NCBI RefSeq assembly: GCF_001487145.1
Contig: NZ_LN913016.1
Span: forward strand, 62,001-126,000
From: Anaerococcus rubeinfantis
Lineage (GTDB): Bacteria; Bacillota; Clostridia; Tissierellales; Peptoniphilaceae
Length of the DNA stretch: 64,000 nucleotides
Reading direction: 5' to 3'
A program made the translations under genes and the position numbers. The notes beneath the pieces are model-generated. The model saw only the letters and a program-made list of their open reading frames with translations. It was not told where the DNA came from and searched no databases. Below, piece by piece: positions 46,560-55,270 of the stretch; the first letter of the stretch is position 1, and each line of letters opens with the position of its first letter.

Positions 46560-47297
46560 ATGGATAATAAAATTAATGAAGTCAAAAAAATAATAAATGA
46601 GTCAAATAATATTGTATTTTTTGGAGGAGCAGGAGTATCAACCGCATCTGGAGTTCCAGATTTTAGGTCTGCGACAGGACTTTATAATAGAGAAAATAAT
46701 TCATCATACTCACCAGAATATATGTTAAGCCACGAATTTTTCATAAATCATCCCGATGAATTTATGGAATATGCAAAAGAAAATTTGATGATAGAAGGAA
46801 TAAAACCAAATGACTGTCACTTTGCTTTAACAAAACTTGAAAGAAAAGGAAAATTAAAAGGAATTGTTACCCAAAATATAGATTCTCTCCACCAAGAAGC
46901 AGGGAGCAAAAATGTAATTGAGCTTCACGGAAATTTGAGAGATTATTATTGCACATCTTGTGGAAAAAATTTTGACCTTTCTTATGTAAAAAAATTTAAA
47001 AATTTGGTAAAATGCGATGATTGTGGATCGGTTGTAAGGCCAGACATAGTTTTATACGGAGAAAGTTTAAATAATGATAATATAAGCTATGCAGTAAAAT
47101 TAATAAGCGAAGCCGATGTTTTAATAGTTGGAGGAACAAGTTTGGTTGTCTATCCTGCAGCAGGATTAATAGATTTTTATAGGGGCAAAAAACTTATCGT
47201 AATAAACAGAGATCCTACCCCAAAAGATAATAAGGCAGACTATCTTTTAAAAGGAGATATATCAAAAATAATGAAAGAATTAGTAGAAGGTGTTTAA
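46560..47297 (+). CDS. cobB: NAD-dependent protein deacylase (sirtuin)
   Basis: This 245-residue Sir2-family enzyme removes acyl groups from lysines using NAD. Visible features are the NAD-binding GGAGVSTASGVPDFR (about 22-36), catalytic QNIDSLHQ and ELHGN with the active His, and a zinc site of four cysteines (CTSCGKNF and CDDCGS). The C-terminal GGTSLVVYPAAGL is also present. It starts after a ggagatatt site and is followed 2 nt later by a small membrane/zinc-ribbon gene. Confidence 0.95.
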   Translation: MDNKINEVKKIINESNNIVFFGGAGVSTASGVPDFRSATGLYNRENNSSYSPEYMLSHEFFINHPDEFMEYAKENLMIEGIKPNDCHFALTKLERKGKLKGIVTQNIDSLHQEAGSKNVIELHGNLRDYYCTSCGKNFDLSYVKKFKNLVKCDDCGSVVRPDIVLYGESLNNDNISYAVKLISEADVLIVGGTSLVVYPAAGLIDFYRGKKLIVINRDPTPKDNKADYLLKGDISKIMKELVEGV

Positions 47298-47299
47298 TT

Positions 47300-47674
47300 T
47301 TGAAAAAACGACATGGAATTGACGAGTTATCTATAGGTCTAGTTTGGTTTGCAATAGGACTTATGCTAATAAACTATTTTGCAAAAATTGAATTTTTGCA
47401 AGCACTTCCCTTAGCTATAGTTTTTTATGCGATTTTTAGGACTATATCAACAAATGAAATAAAAAGAAACAGCGAAAATTATGTTTTCAAATTAAAATTT
47501 TTAAATCCAATTCAAAAAAAATATGGAAAAATTAAAAGGAAAATATTTGGAGATAAAAAATATAAGTATATTAGGTGTAAATCTTGTGGACAAGAATTAC
47601 GTATTCCTAAAGGCAAAGGAAAAATAATTGTAAAATGCCCAAAATGCAAGACAAAACAAAAAGTAAAATCGTAA
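47300..47674 (+). CDS. Small membrane protein with C-terminal zinc ribbon
   Basis: This 124-residue protein begins at a TTG (the frame has no earlier start and the sirtuin stop is adjacent). It has two hydrophobic segments (about 11-28 and 33-48), a basic middle and a C-terminal zinc ribbon CKSCGQELRIPKGKG then CPKCKTK. The ribbon resembles those of bacterial zinc-ribbon domain proteins that may bind nucleic acid or act as structural tails. It is probably co-transcribed with the sirtuin. Function unknown. Confidence 0.75.
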   Translation: MKKRHGIDELSIGLVWFAIGLMLINYFAKIEFLQALPLAIVFYAIFRTISTNEIKRNSENYVFKLKFLNPIQKKYGKIKRKIFGDKKYKYIRCKSCGQELRIPKGKGKIIVKCPKCKTKQKVKS

Positions 47675-47741
47675 AAAAAAATAAAATTTTAACTTTATTT
47701 TTTAAAAAAATTAATGTATAATACGTGAGGAAGGAGCATGT

Positions 47742-48923
47742 ATGGATAGATTAATAGGAACAGTATCAATGGGTGTTAGGACACCTATTATTGAGACAGG
47801 AGATAACTTAGTAGATATTGTATTTGATAGCGTAAACAAAGCTGTTGAATCAAAAAATATCGAAATAAACGATAAGGATGTAGTTTGCGTTACAGAATCC
47901 CTTGTAGCAAGAGCTCAAGGAAACTACGCAACTTGTGAACAAATTGCTAAAGACATCAACAATAAATTTAAAGGCGATGAAATAGCAATCTTATTCCCAA
48001 TTTTAAGTAGAAATAGATTTTCAATAATGCTAAAAGCTTTCGCTTTGAGTGGAAAAAAACTTCACATTTGCTTATCTTATCCACAAGATGAGGTAGGAAA
48101 CTACATTATGGACAGAATGGATTTGTTTGAAAGTGATGTAAATCCTTATTCAGATATTTTATCAGAAGAAGAATTTAGAAAACTTGCAGGAGATTACAAA
48201 CATCAATTTACTGGAGTTGACTACATTTCACTTTACAAAGAAATGGCAAAAAACAGTGAGGTTCATTTCTTTAACAATCCAAAAGATGTACTAAAATTTA
48301 CAAAAAGTGTTTTAGTTTGTCAAATTCATACTAGAGATTTAACAAAAAAACTTCTAGAAAAATCTGGAGCAAAAGAAGTCTTTGGACTTGATGAAATAAT
48401 GACACAATCAGTTGATGGATCAGGCTATAATGAAGATTATGGTTTACTTGGATCAAATCTTTCTACAGAAGATGTAGTAAAATTATTCCCAAGAGATGGT
48501 CAAAAATTTGTAGACGAACTTCAAAAAAAATTAATTGAAAAATATAATAAAGAAGTTGAAGTTATGATCTACGGTGATGGAGCATTCAAAGATCCAGTAG
48601 GAAAAATTTGGGAGCTTGCAGATCCAGTTGTTTCCCCTGCTTATACAAAGGGACTTTCTGGAACACCAAACGAATTAAAAATAAAATATATAGCTGATAC
48701 CGAATTAAAAGATTTATCAATTGAAGAAAGAACCGCAAAAATGAGAGAAAGAATTTCTCAAAAATCAGAAGACTTAAAAGGAAGTAATGAAACACTAGGA
48801 ACAACACCTAGACAAATTACAGATCTTTTAGGATCACTTTGCGATTTAACTTCAGGTTCTGGAGATAAAGGAACTCCTGTTGTTCTTATTCAAGGGTATT
48901 TTGATAATTATTCAAATGATTAA
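47742..48923 (+). CDS. CofE-like F420-0:gamma-glutamyl ligase family protein
   Basis: This 393-residue protein matches the coenzyme F420 gamma-glutamyl ligase fold: N-terminal GVRTPIIETGDNLVDIV, then DVVCVTESLVARAQG, and a later MIYGDGAFKDPVGKIWELADPV with metal-binding acids (given in parts). Archaeal CofE is about 250 residues, so this is a longer clostridial form. No other F420 gene is nearby, and Firmicutes of this type are not known to make F420, so it may ligate glutamate or another amino acid to something else. An extended -10 (atgtataat) and aaggagc precede it. Confidence 0.8.
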   Translation: MDRLIGTVSMGVRTPIIETGDNLVDIVFDSVNKAVESKNIEINDKDVVCVTESLVARAQGNYATCEQIAKDINNKFKGDEIAILFPILSRNRFSIMLKAFALSGKKLHICLSYPQDEVGNYIMDRMDLFESDVNPYSDILSEEEFRKLAGDYKHQFTGVDYISLYKEMAKNSEVHFFNNPKDVLKFTKSVLVCQIHTRDLTKKLLEKSGAKEVFGLDEIMTQSVDGSGYNEDYGLLGSNLSTEDVVKLFPRDGQKFVDELQKKLIEKYNKEVEVMIYGDGAFKDPVGKIWELADPVVSPAYTKGLSGTPNELKIKYIADTELKDLSIEERTAKMRERISQKSEDLKGSNETLGTTPRQITDLLGSLCDLTSGSGDKGTPVVLIQGYFDNYSND

Positions 48924-48924
48924 A

Positions 48925-48949
48925 AAAAAGCCGCGAGGCTTTTTTTTTA
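48925..48949 (+). terminator. Rho-independent terminator after the CofE-like gene
   Basis: aaaagcc pairs with ggctttt around gcga, with nine T following. Confidence 0.85.
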
Positions 48950-48978
48950 TAAACTTGGAGGATTAAAAATAATTTAAT

Positions 48979-49953
48979 ATGAAAGAAAAAATAGATCCTA
49001 ATGAGCTTTCAGAAAAAGAAAAAATTAGACACATACTTGAAAGAAATGCTGCAATAAAAATTCTAAGAAAAGATAGGCAAAAAGACAAATTTGCCCACGA
49101 GCCCTTAAGTAATAGAAAGAAAATTTTTCTAATGAGTTTTGCCGCAATACTTATGGCAAATGGTACACATTTTTTCAAATATCCCAACCATTTTGTAATA
49201 GGTGGAGTAGAGGGGGCATCCATACTGCTTTCAAATAGCCTTCCTCTCTCTCCTGCCCTAATAACTTTAATTTTAAACGTGACTTTATTGGTTGTGGCAT
49301 ATTTTATTTTGGGAAAAAAATTTGTAATAAAAACAGGCTATGTATCCATACTAAATTCCTTGACGGCCCTTTTACTAAGTAAAATAATTCCCCATACAAC
49401 TCCCTTTACAGATAATAAATTGTTAGAATTATTTTGCGCAGTTTTAATACCAGCTGTAGGCTCTTCAATTTTATTTAATTTATCCGCATCAAGCGGGGGC
49501 ACAGATATAATTGCCATGATTATAAATAAATACACAAATTTAAATATAGGAAAATCACTTTTGATAGGAGATTCCATTTTGACCCTATTGTCAATAAAAA
49601 TTTTTGGAGTAGAAATAGGACTCCTATCATGTCTTGGGCTTTTGATGAAAGGACTTGTAGTAAATGAATTTATAAAATCATTTAATACTGCCAAACTATT
49701 TTTAATAATAACATCAAAGCAAGAAGAAATAAGTGTATTTATTAGGGACAAATTAAATAGGTCGGCAACTGTATTAGAAGGAACAGGCCTATATTACAAA
49801 AAAGACCAATCAGTATTTTTATGTGTAACAAATGATTACGAGGCGGTTTTATTTAGAAAATATATAAAAGAAATAGATCCCCGTTGCTTTATAACAGTTC
49901 TAGACACTTCATCAATAATAGGCAAGGGATTTTATACAACAGATCTTCAATAG
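48979..49953 (+). CDS. YitT-family membrane protein with DUF2179 domain
   Basis: This 324-residue protein has a charged N-terminus of about 45 residues, five or six membrane helices containing the YitT core (FVIGGVEGASILLSN; SASSGGTDIIAMIINKYTN) and a C-terminal soluble DUF2179 domain (TVLEGTGLYYKKDQSVFLCV). YitT proteins are widespread in Firmicutes; transport has been suggested but not shown. It is followed 12 nt later by a glycosyltransferase gene. Confidence 0.88.
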   Translation: MKEKIDPNELSEKEKIRHILERNAAIKILRKDRQKDKFAHEPLSNRKKIFLMSFAAILMANGTHFFKYPNHFVIGGVEGASILLSNSLPLSPALITLILNVTLLVVAYFILGKKFVIKTGYVSILNSLTALLLSKIIPHTTPFTDNKLLELFCAVLIPAVGSSILFNLSASSGGTDIIAMIINKYTNLNIGKSLLIGDSILTLLSIKIFGVEIGLLSCLGLLMKGLVVNEFIKSFNTAKLFLIITSKQEEISVFIRDKLNRSATVLEGTGLYYKKDQSVFLCVTNDYEAVLFRKYIKEIDPRCFITVLDTSSIIGKGFYTTDLQ

Positions 49954-49965
49954 AAAGGGAAAACT

Positions 49966-50796
49966 ATGAATATATTAGTTTCTTGTGATGAAAATTATAT
50001 AAATCCTTTAAAAACTATGCTATATTCATTATTCAAAAGTAATGATACAAATTTTGAAGTTTATTTGATTTATAAGGATATAAGAGATGAAAAAATAGAA
50101 GAAATTAAAAAATTTGTAAAAAAAGCAAGCTTGGATAAGGCAAAATTAAATCCGATAAAAGTTAAAAATCTTTTTTCAAATGCAAAAACAACTTTCTATT
50201 ATACAGAAGAGATGTATTATAGGCTTCTTGCATATAAATATTTGCCAGAAAATTTAGATAAAATTTTATATTTAGATCCTGATATCTTAGTTTTGAATTC
50301 GTGCGAAAAGCTTTATAATATGGATTTAAAAGAGAATTATTTTGCAGCAGCAACCCATACTATTCCAACGGTTCAATCTGCAAATGTAGCCAGATTATCT
50401 ATTTCAAGTGGATTAAAAGATATAGACAATTATTTTAATTCTGGAATTTTGATGATAAACTTAAAGCTAGCAAGAAATAGTAAAATTTATGAAAAAGAAG
50501 TTTTAAATTATGTAAAAAACACCAAATCTTTGGGGCTAATAATGCCAGATCAAGACCTTTTGAATGTTGTTTTTAGAAATAAAATAATAAAAATTGACGA
50601 GATAAAGTATAATTATGATGCAAGAAGATATTTGGCTTATAAATTAAAAGATAAAAAGTATAATTTATCCTATATAATTTCCAACACTTGCTTTTTGCAT
50701 TTTTGTGGAAAAAGAAAACCTTGGTTAGATGAAAATAATCTCGGTGTGTTCACATCGCTTTATCTATATTTTTGGGAAAAAGCAATGAATATATAA
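49966..50796 (+). CDS. Family 8 glycosyltransferase
   Basis: This 276-residue GT8 retaining glycosyltransferase has the metal-binding DxD motif LDPDIL (D104, D106), the donor-site start ILVSCDENY and a late HFCGKRKPW (His ligand). Related bacterial enzymes transfer glucose or galactose to cell-surface polymers or teichoic acid. It is cytoplasmic without a membrane anchor. It may be co-transcribed with the YitT gene. The acceptor is unknown. Confidence 0.9.
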   Translation: MNILVSCDENYINPLKTMLYSLFKSNDTNFEVYLIYKDIRDEKIEEIKKFVKKASLDKAKLNPIKVKNLFSNAKTTFYYTEEMYYRLLAYKYLPENLDKILYLDPDILVLNSCEKLYNMDLKENYFAAATHTIPTVQSANVARLSISSGLKDIDNYFNSGILMINLKLARNSKIYEKEVLNYVKNTKSLGLIMPDQDLLNVVFRNKIIKIDEIKYNYDARRYLAYKLKDKKYNLSYIISNTCFLHFCGKRKPWLDENNLGVFTSLYLYFWEKAMNI

Positions 50797-50799
50797 AAA

Positions 50800-50853
50800 A
50801 GGGGCTGTTGCAAAACTATGAATGATTTATTCATTATGCAACAGTCCTTTTTT
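50800..50853. terminator. Bidirectional terminator between GT8 and TVP38-type genes
   Basis: ggctgttgca-aaactatgaatga pairs with tattcat-tatgcaacagtcc, with a T-run after and an A-run before. It shares 17 identical bases (gttgcaaaactatgaat) with the hairpin at 38283. Confidence 0.85.
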
Positions 50854-51448
50854 AAGTTAAAAATAATTTTAAATGGTACATCAAGTAGGCTATTATTAAT
50901 ATTTCTATAAATTTTGCAACTACCATTATTTTAATGTATTCTTTAAATTTGATTTTTCTAAAACCTGCAACCATGGATAAGGCATTATCAGGAGCAAATG
51001 GAGTTGCACTTGTTATAAATAAAATTTTTTTAAATTTTTTACTACTTTGTCTTTTTGCACTTTCAAATTTTTTGAGATTCTTTTTTGGAATAAAAATATT
51101 TAAAAATCTTTTTCCATAAATTCTGGTTAAAGTATAATTTATTACCGCTGTCATAAGGCCAGTAATATAATTTAAAAACAAACCAAACTTTTGTCCAAAT
51201 AGGGCAAAACCAATTATTATAAAAATAGTTGTTGGAATAAATGGAACAAATCCGATCATTACCTTCATTATTATAAAAATTAAAGGAGCAAGGTATGTGA
51301 AAGCTCCAATATAATCATATAATTTGTCGGAATCTGTGAGAATTCCAAGTTTATACAATTTATAAAGAAAACTTAAAAATAAAATCGAAAGTCCAAGGCT
51401 TATTAATATTTTAATTTCTTTACTATATTTTTTAAAAAAATATTTCAT
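50852..51448 (-). CDS. TVP38/TMEM64 (VTT/DedA-like) membrane protein
   Basis: This 198-residue VTT-domain protein has about five hydrophobic segments. The family core FVPFIPTTIFIIIGFALFG is followed by the second re-entrant part TSATPFAPDNALSMVAGFRKIKF. DedA-superfamily members are thought to flip lipids such as undecaprenyl phosphate or phosphatidylethanolamine. It is a single gene on the minus strand, convergent with GT8, and is followed upstream by the rubredoxin gene. Confidence 0.85.
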   Translation of the reverse strand: MKYFFKKYSKEIKILISLGLSILFLSFLYKLYKLGILTDSDKLYDYIGAFTYLAPLIFIIMKVMIGFVPFIPTTIFIIIGFALFGQKFGLFLNYITGLMTAVINYTLTRIYGKRFLNIFIPKKNLKKFESAKRQSSKKFKKILFITSATPFAPDNALSMVAGFRKIKFKEYIKIMVVAKFIEILIIAYLMYHLKLFLT

Positions 51449-51477
51449 AATTAGTTTTTAATACGGACTTAGAAAAA

Positions 51478-51503
51478 AGAGAGGCCAAGGCCTCCCTTTT
51501 AAA
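51478..51503 (-). terminator. Terminator after the rubredoxin gene
   Basis: The perfect palindrome gaggccaaggcctc lies just beyond the rubredoxin stop, with T-rich sequence on the minus-strand 3' side. Confidence 0.7.
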
Positions 51504-51508
51504 AAATC

Positions 51509-51667
51509 TTATTCTTGTTCTTCGAACATATCTTTACCTACTCCACAAACTGGGCAAACCCAATCTTCTGGAAGATCGTTGAATTCTGTTCCTGCGTCGA
51601 TTCCGTTATCTGGATCTCCTTTTGCAGGATCATAGATATATCCACAAGCTGTACATACGTATTTCAT
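51509..51667 (-). CDS. Rubredoxin
   Basis: This 52-residue rubredoxin begins [14 protein letters not shown] and contains [14 protein letters not shown]. Its two CxxC(G) knuckles (C5, C8, C38, C41) hold one iron. An aaaggag site precedes the ATG. It is a small electron carrier, often supplying superoxide reductase or rubrerythrin in anaerobes; no such partner is encoded nearby. Length and all key residues are normal, so the call is secure despite the short gene. Confidence 0.97.
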   Translation of the reverse strand: MKYVCTACGYIYDPAKGDPDNGIDAGTEFNDLPEDWVCPVCGVGKDMFEEQE

Positions 51668-51823
51668 AATATTCTCCTTTCATTTGTTATATTTACATTA
51701 TACTACAAAATAAAAAAAATCAATAATTTAAGAAATTGTACAAAATTTGACAAATTTTTTAAAATTGCTAGATACTTAATTCTTATTTGGGTATATATTT
51801 AGTATCAAGAGAAGAGGGATAAG

Positions 51824-52222
51824 ATGGAGCTTATTAGAAACACAATGCCGACTGACCTAAAAATGATAAAAAAATTTAGGGACGGACTTGTTTTAAATTT
51901 AAAAAATAAAAATATAGACGAAAATTTAATTTTTAAAATAAGATTAATTTTGGATGAACTTATAATAAATTCCTACGAACATGGAAATAGGTGTCAGTAT
52001 GATAAAATTATTGATACAACTTTTATGATGGATGATGAATTCTGCCTAATAAAAGTTAAAGATGATGGAGATGGCATTGATTATCTTTTTGAAAATGACG
52101 GACTTCACGATCATGGCAGGGGAATCAAACTTGTTTATAGCCTAGCAGACGAGCTAATTATTAAAGATAATATCATAATTGCTTTTTTAAAAAGAGATTC
52201 CAAGAGAAAATTATATATATAA
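51824..52222 (+). CDS. RsbW/SpoIIAB-like ATP-binding (GHKL) regulator
   Basis: This 132-residue HATPase_c domain protein has N-box LDELIINSYEHGN (about 45-57), G1 box VKDDGDGID and G2 box HGRGIKLVYSLAD. The size fits anti-sigma-factor serine kinases such as RsbW, but no sigma factor or anti-anti-sigma gene is adjacent, so the partner is unknown. It is transcribed alone, with a terminator after it. Confidence 0.85.
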   Translation: MELIRNTMPTDLKMIKKFRDGLVLNLKNKNIDENLIFKIRLILDELIINSYEHGNRCQYDKIIDTTFMMDDEFCLIKVKDDGDGIDYLFENDGLHDHGRGIKLVYSLADELIIKDNIIIAFLKRDSKRKLYI

Positions 52223-52257
52223 TACTTGGTAAGTTTATTTTATCAAGTATTTTTTTT
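52221..52257 (+). terminator. Terminator after the RsbW-like gene
   Basis: aatactTGg and the following bases pair with atcaagtatt around a T-rich loop, then eight T. It overlaps the stop codon by two bases. Confidence 0.75.
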
Positions 52258-52265
52258 GTTATTTA

Positions 52266-52293
52266 TTGATAATCTTATCACATATGATATAAT
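52266..52293 (+). promoter_or_regulatory. Promoter of typA
   Basis: TTGATA (52266-52271) and TATAAT (52288-52293) have a 16-nt spacer, about 48 nt before the typA start. Confidence 0.65.
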
Positions 52294-52340
52294 AAATTGA
52301 TGAATAAATAGTTTAATTTAGTTAAGAAAGAAGTGATTTG

Positions 52341-54179
52341 ATGAAACGTGAAGATATAAGAAATGTAGCGATAATTGCCCATGTTGACCATGGTAAAACA
52401 ACCTTGGTTGATGGACTTTTAAAAACTAGCGGAATTTTTAGAGAAAACCAACAAGTTGACGAAAGAGTTATGGATTCAAATTCTATTGAAAAGGAAAGAG
52501 GAATTACAATTCTTTCAAAAAATACCGCAATTAATTACAAAGGAACAAAAATAAATATAATTGACACTCCAGGCCACGCCGATTTTGGTGGAGAGGTTGA
52601 GAGAGTTTTAAATATGGCTGAAGCTGTAGTTTTAGTTGTAGATAGTCGTGAAGGCCCAATGCCTCAAACAAAATTTGTTTTGAGAAAGGCAATTGATTTA
52701 AATTTACCTGCAATTATTTGTATAAATAAAGTTGATAGACCTGACCAAAGAGTTGAAGAGGTAATGGATGAAGTACTAGATTTATTTATTTCTCTTGAAG
52801 CTGACGAATCATATCTTGATTCACCATTTGTTTTTGCTTCAGCCAAAGAAGGCTGGGCAAGTCTAGAATTTGGTGAAGAAAAAAAAGATATGACAGATCT
52901 TTTGGATACAATAATTGATTACACTCCAGCTTTTGAAGCAGACCCTAAGGCTCCCTTTAAAGTTTTGGTTTCAACAACAGATTATGACAATTATCTTGGA
53001 AGAATTGCAATCGGAAAAGTTGAAAGTGGACAAATAAATAAAAATGATTCTTGCATAATTGTAAATTACAATGATAAAGATAGAAAAGTAAAATCAAAAA
53101 TTGTTACAATTTATGAATTTGAGGGTCTTCAAAGAAGTGAAGTAGAAAAAGCAGATTTTGGTTCAATTGTAGCCTTATCAGGAATGGAAGATATAAATAT
53201 AGGAGATACAATTTGTACAGAAGATGATATGGATCCAATAGAATTTACAAAAATTTCTGAGCCAACACTTTCAATGACCTTTTCAGTAAATAATTCACCC
53301 TTTGCAGGACGTGATGGAGATTATGTAACAAGTAGACATATTAGAGATAGGTTATTTAAAGAAAAAGAAACAGACGTTTCTTTAAGAGTTGAACCAACTG
53401 ACTCAACAGAATCTTTCAAGGTTTCAGGAAGAGGAGAGCTTCATCTTTCAGTTTTGATAGAAAATTTAAGAAGAGAAGGCTACGAATTCCAAGTTTCAAA
53501 ACCTGAAGTTATGTTTAAAAAGGATGAAAATGGTAAAAAATTAGAACCAATTGAGCTTGCAACAATTGATGTTGACCAAGAATATACAGGGGCAATAATT
53601 GAAAAATTGGGTCTTCGTAAGGGAGAGCTAATAGATATGGCTCCAAATTCATCAGGCTATACAAGAATGGTTTTTAAAATTCCTGCAAGAGGACTTATAG
53701 GTTACAGGCAAGAATTTTTGACAGATACAAAAGGAACAGGAGTTTTAAATACGGAATTTGATTCATATGAAAGATATAGGGGAGATATTGCAAAAAGACA
53801 AGCAGGTTCACTTATTTCTTTTGAAACAGGAGTTGCTACAACTTATGGACTTCATGCAGCCCAATCAAGAGGACAACTTTTTGTAAAACCACAAGATGAA
53901 GTTTACGAAGGTGAAGTTATAGGATCAAATGCTAAGGGAATAGACATTGACGTAAATGTTTGTAAAAAGAAAAAACAAACCAACGTCAGAGCATCAGCAG
54001 CCGACGAAGCTCTTGTACTTTCTCCTGCAAAAATTATGAGTGTAGAAGAGATGATGGAATTTGTGGAAGAAGATGAATTAATAGAAATCACTCCACATAA
54101 TTTAAGAATTAGAAAAAGAATCTTAGATAATAATTTAAGATATAAATCTAAAAAAATAACAAATAAGGTGGAAAAATGA
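52341..54179 (+). CDS. typA: Ribosome-binding GTPase TypA/BipA
   Basis: This 612-residue translational GTPase has G1 AHVDHGKTT (about 12-20), G2 ERGITI, G3 [12 protein letters not shown]4 NKVD and G5 SAKEG. EF-Tu-like domain 2, EF-G-like domains III and V and the BipA-specific C-terminal domain follow. It aids ribosome assembly and stress or cold adaptation. I use the ATG at 52341 rather than the TTG just before it. The stop overlaps the start of the next membrane protein gene by 4 nt. Confidence 0.97.
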   Translation: MKREDIRNVAIIAHVDHGKTTLVDGLLKTSGIFRENQQVDERVMDSNSIEKERGITILSKNTAINYKGTKINIIDTPGHADFGGEVERVLNMAEAVVLVVDSREGPMPQTKFVLRKAIDLNLPAIICINKVDRPDQRVEEVMDEVLDLFISLEADESYLDSPFVFASAKEGWASLEFGEEKKDMTDLLDTIIDYTPAFEADPKAPFKVLVSTTDYDNYLGRIAIGKVESGQINKNDSCIIVNYNDKDRKVKSKIVTIYEFEGLQRSEVEKADFGSIVALSGMEDINIGDTICTEDDMDPIEFTKISEPTLSMTFSVNNSPFAGRDGDYVTSRHIRDRLFKEKETDVSLRVEPTDSTESFKVSGRGELHLSVLIENLRREGYEFQVSKPEVMFKKDENGKKLEPIELATIDVDQEYTGAIIEKLGLRKGELIDMAPNSSGYTRMVFKIPARGLIGYRQEFLTDTKGTGVLNTEFDSYERYRGDIAKRQAGSLISFETGVATTYGLHAAQSRGQLFVKPQDEVYEGEVIGSNAKGIDIDVNVCKKKKQTNVRASAADEALVLSPAKIMSVEEMMEFVEEDELIEITPHNLRIRKRILDNNLRYKSKKITNKVEK

Positions 54180-54613
54180 AAAAGAGATTTGAAAGATTTC
54201 TTTCAACCTCTCTGCTTTTATCTGTATTAGTAGTTTTTATAACTAATTTAATGCTAATTCTTACAAAAATTAACCCACAAATAGTAAATGATATTTGGAA
54301 TATTTCCTTTATCATTTCCTGGGTTATAATGTTGATATATCCTCTTTATATATTAATGGAAAAACAAACAAGAGGATATTCAATTTTTGTAGCAATACTT
54401 AGCATAATAGGATTTGCTGTATTAAGTTATCACGCTCTACTTGTGGCAAGTACTTATATACCACTAATTCCAAAATTTATAGCAGTAGATGAAAGAATAT
54501 CAAGTTATTGGCAAGAACTATTTTATAGTGGACTAATAATCGTTTATATTGCTCATTTATTAAATGTAATACTTTTAAATAGATTAAAGTCTAAAGAAAT
54601 AAAAAATGACTAA
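54176..54613 (+). CDS. Four-helix membrane protein of unknown function
   Basis: This 145-residue protein has four hydrophobic segments (about 10-30, 40-60, 68-92 and 115-135), a basic start and a charged end (LKSKEIKND). It overlaps typA by 4 nt and precedes rex by 11 nt, so it is very likely co-expressed with both. I do not recognise the family. There are no catalytic motifs and no cysteines. Confidence 0.75.
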   Translation: MKKRFERFLSTSLLLSVLVVFITNLMLILTKINPQIVNDIWNISFIISWVIMLIYPLYILMEKQTRGYSIFVAILSIIGFAVLSYHALLVASTYIPLIPKFIAVDERISSYWQELFYSGLIIVYIAHLLNVILLNRLKSKEIKND

Positions 54614-54624
54614 GGGAGGTTGTT

Positions 54625-55263
54625 ATGAAAAAAGGATCAAACGTTTCTTTATCAGTTATAAAAAGGTTACCAAAATATTATAGGTACCTAGAAGCTATTA
54701 ATGAAAAAGGCATTGTAAGAGTTTCATCAAAAGAACTTTCACAAATTACAGGTTTAACTGCAAGTCAAATTAGACAAGATTTAAACCATTATGGTTGCTT
54801 TGGCCAACAAGGCTATGGATATAATGTAAAAGAATTGATGCAAGAGCTTGCAAAAATTATTGGTGTAAACAAAGAATATTCTATGGTAATAATCGGATAC
54901 GGAAATATAGGCCATGCTCTTTTCCAATACACAGGATTTAAAACTTTAGACTACAATGTAAAAGCAATTTTTGATAAAAACAACGAAGAAGTTTCAACAG
55001 ATCAAATTAAAGTTTTATCAGTAGATGAATTAAAAGAATATTTGGAAAAAAATAAAATAGATATAGGAATTATCACAACACCAAAAGAAGGAGCCCAAGA
55101 AGTTTGTGATATTCTTTGTGAAGGAGGAATAAAAGGAATTTGGAATTTTGCACCAGTTGATTTAAAAACAAAAAATAATGTGGTAATAGAAAATGTTCAC
55201 CTAGATGAATCATTATTTACCCTAACATATTTTATCAACACACCAGAAGATTTCATTTTCTAA
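54625..55263 (+). CDS. rex: Redox-sensing transcriptional repressor Rex
   Basis: This 212-residue protein has an N-terminal winged helix (SVIKRLPKYYRYLEAINEKG; VSSKELSQITGLTASQIRQD) and a Rossmann domain IIGYGNIGHALFQY that senses NADH/NAD. A C-terminal swapped helix follows (TLTYFINTPEDFIF). Rex represses fermentation genes when NADH is low. A gggaggt site precedes the start. The rex to ABC-F gene order is the same as ydiH-ydiF in Bacillus subtilis, a conserved neighbourhood. Confidence 0.95.
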   Translation: MKKGSNVSLSVIKRLPKYYRYLEAINEKGIVRVSSKELSQITGLTASQIRQDLNHYGCFGQQGYGYNVKELMQELAKIIGVNKEYSMVIIGYGNIGHALFQYTGFKTLDYNVKAIFDKNNEEVSTDQIKVLSVDELKEYLEKNKIDIGIITTPKEGAQEVCDILCEGGIKGIWNFAPVDLKTKNNVVIENVHLDESLFTLTYFINTPEDFIF

Positions 55264-55270
55264 AAAAATT

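Noticed and set aside
51515-51802. 95-codon open frame on the plus strand
   Set aside because: It is antisense to the rubredoxin gene, whose motifs and ribosome binding site are clear.
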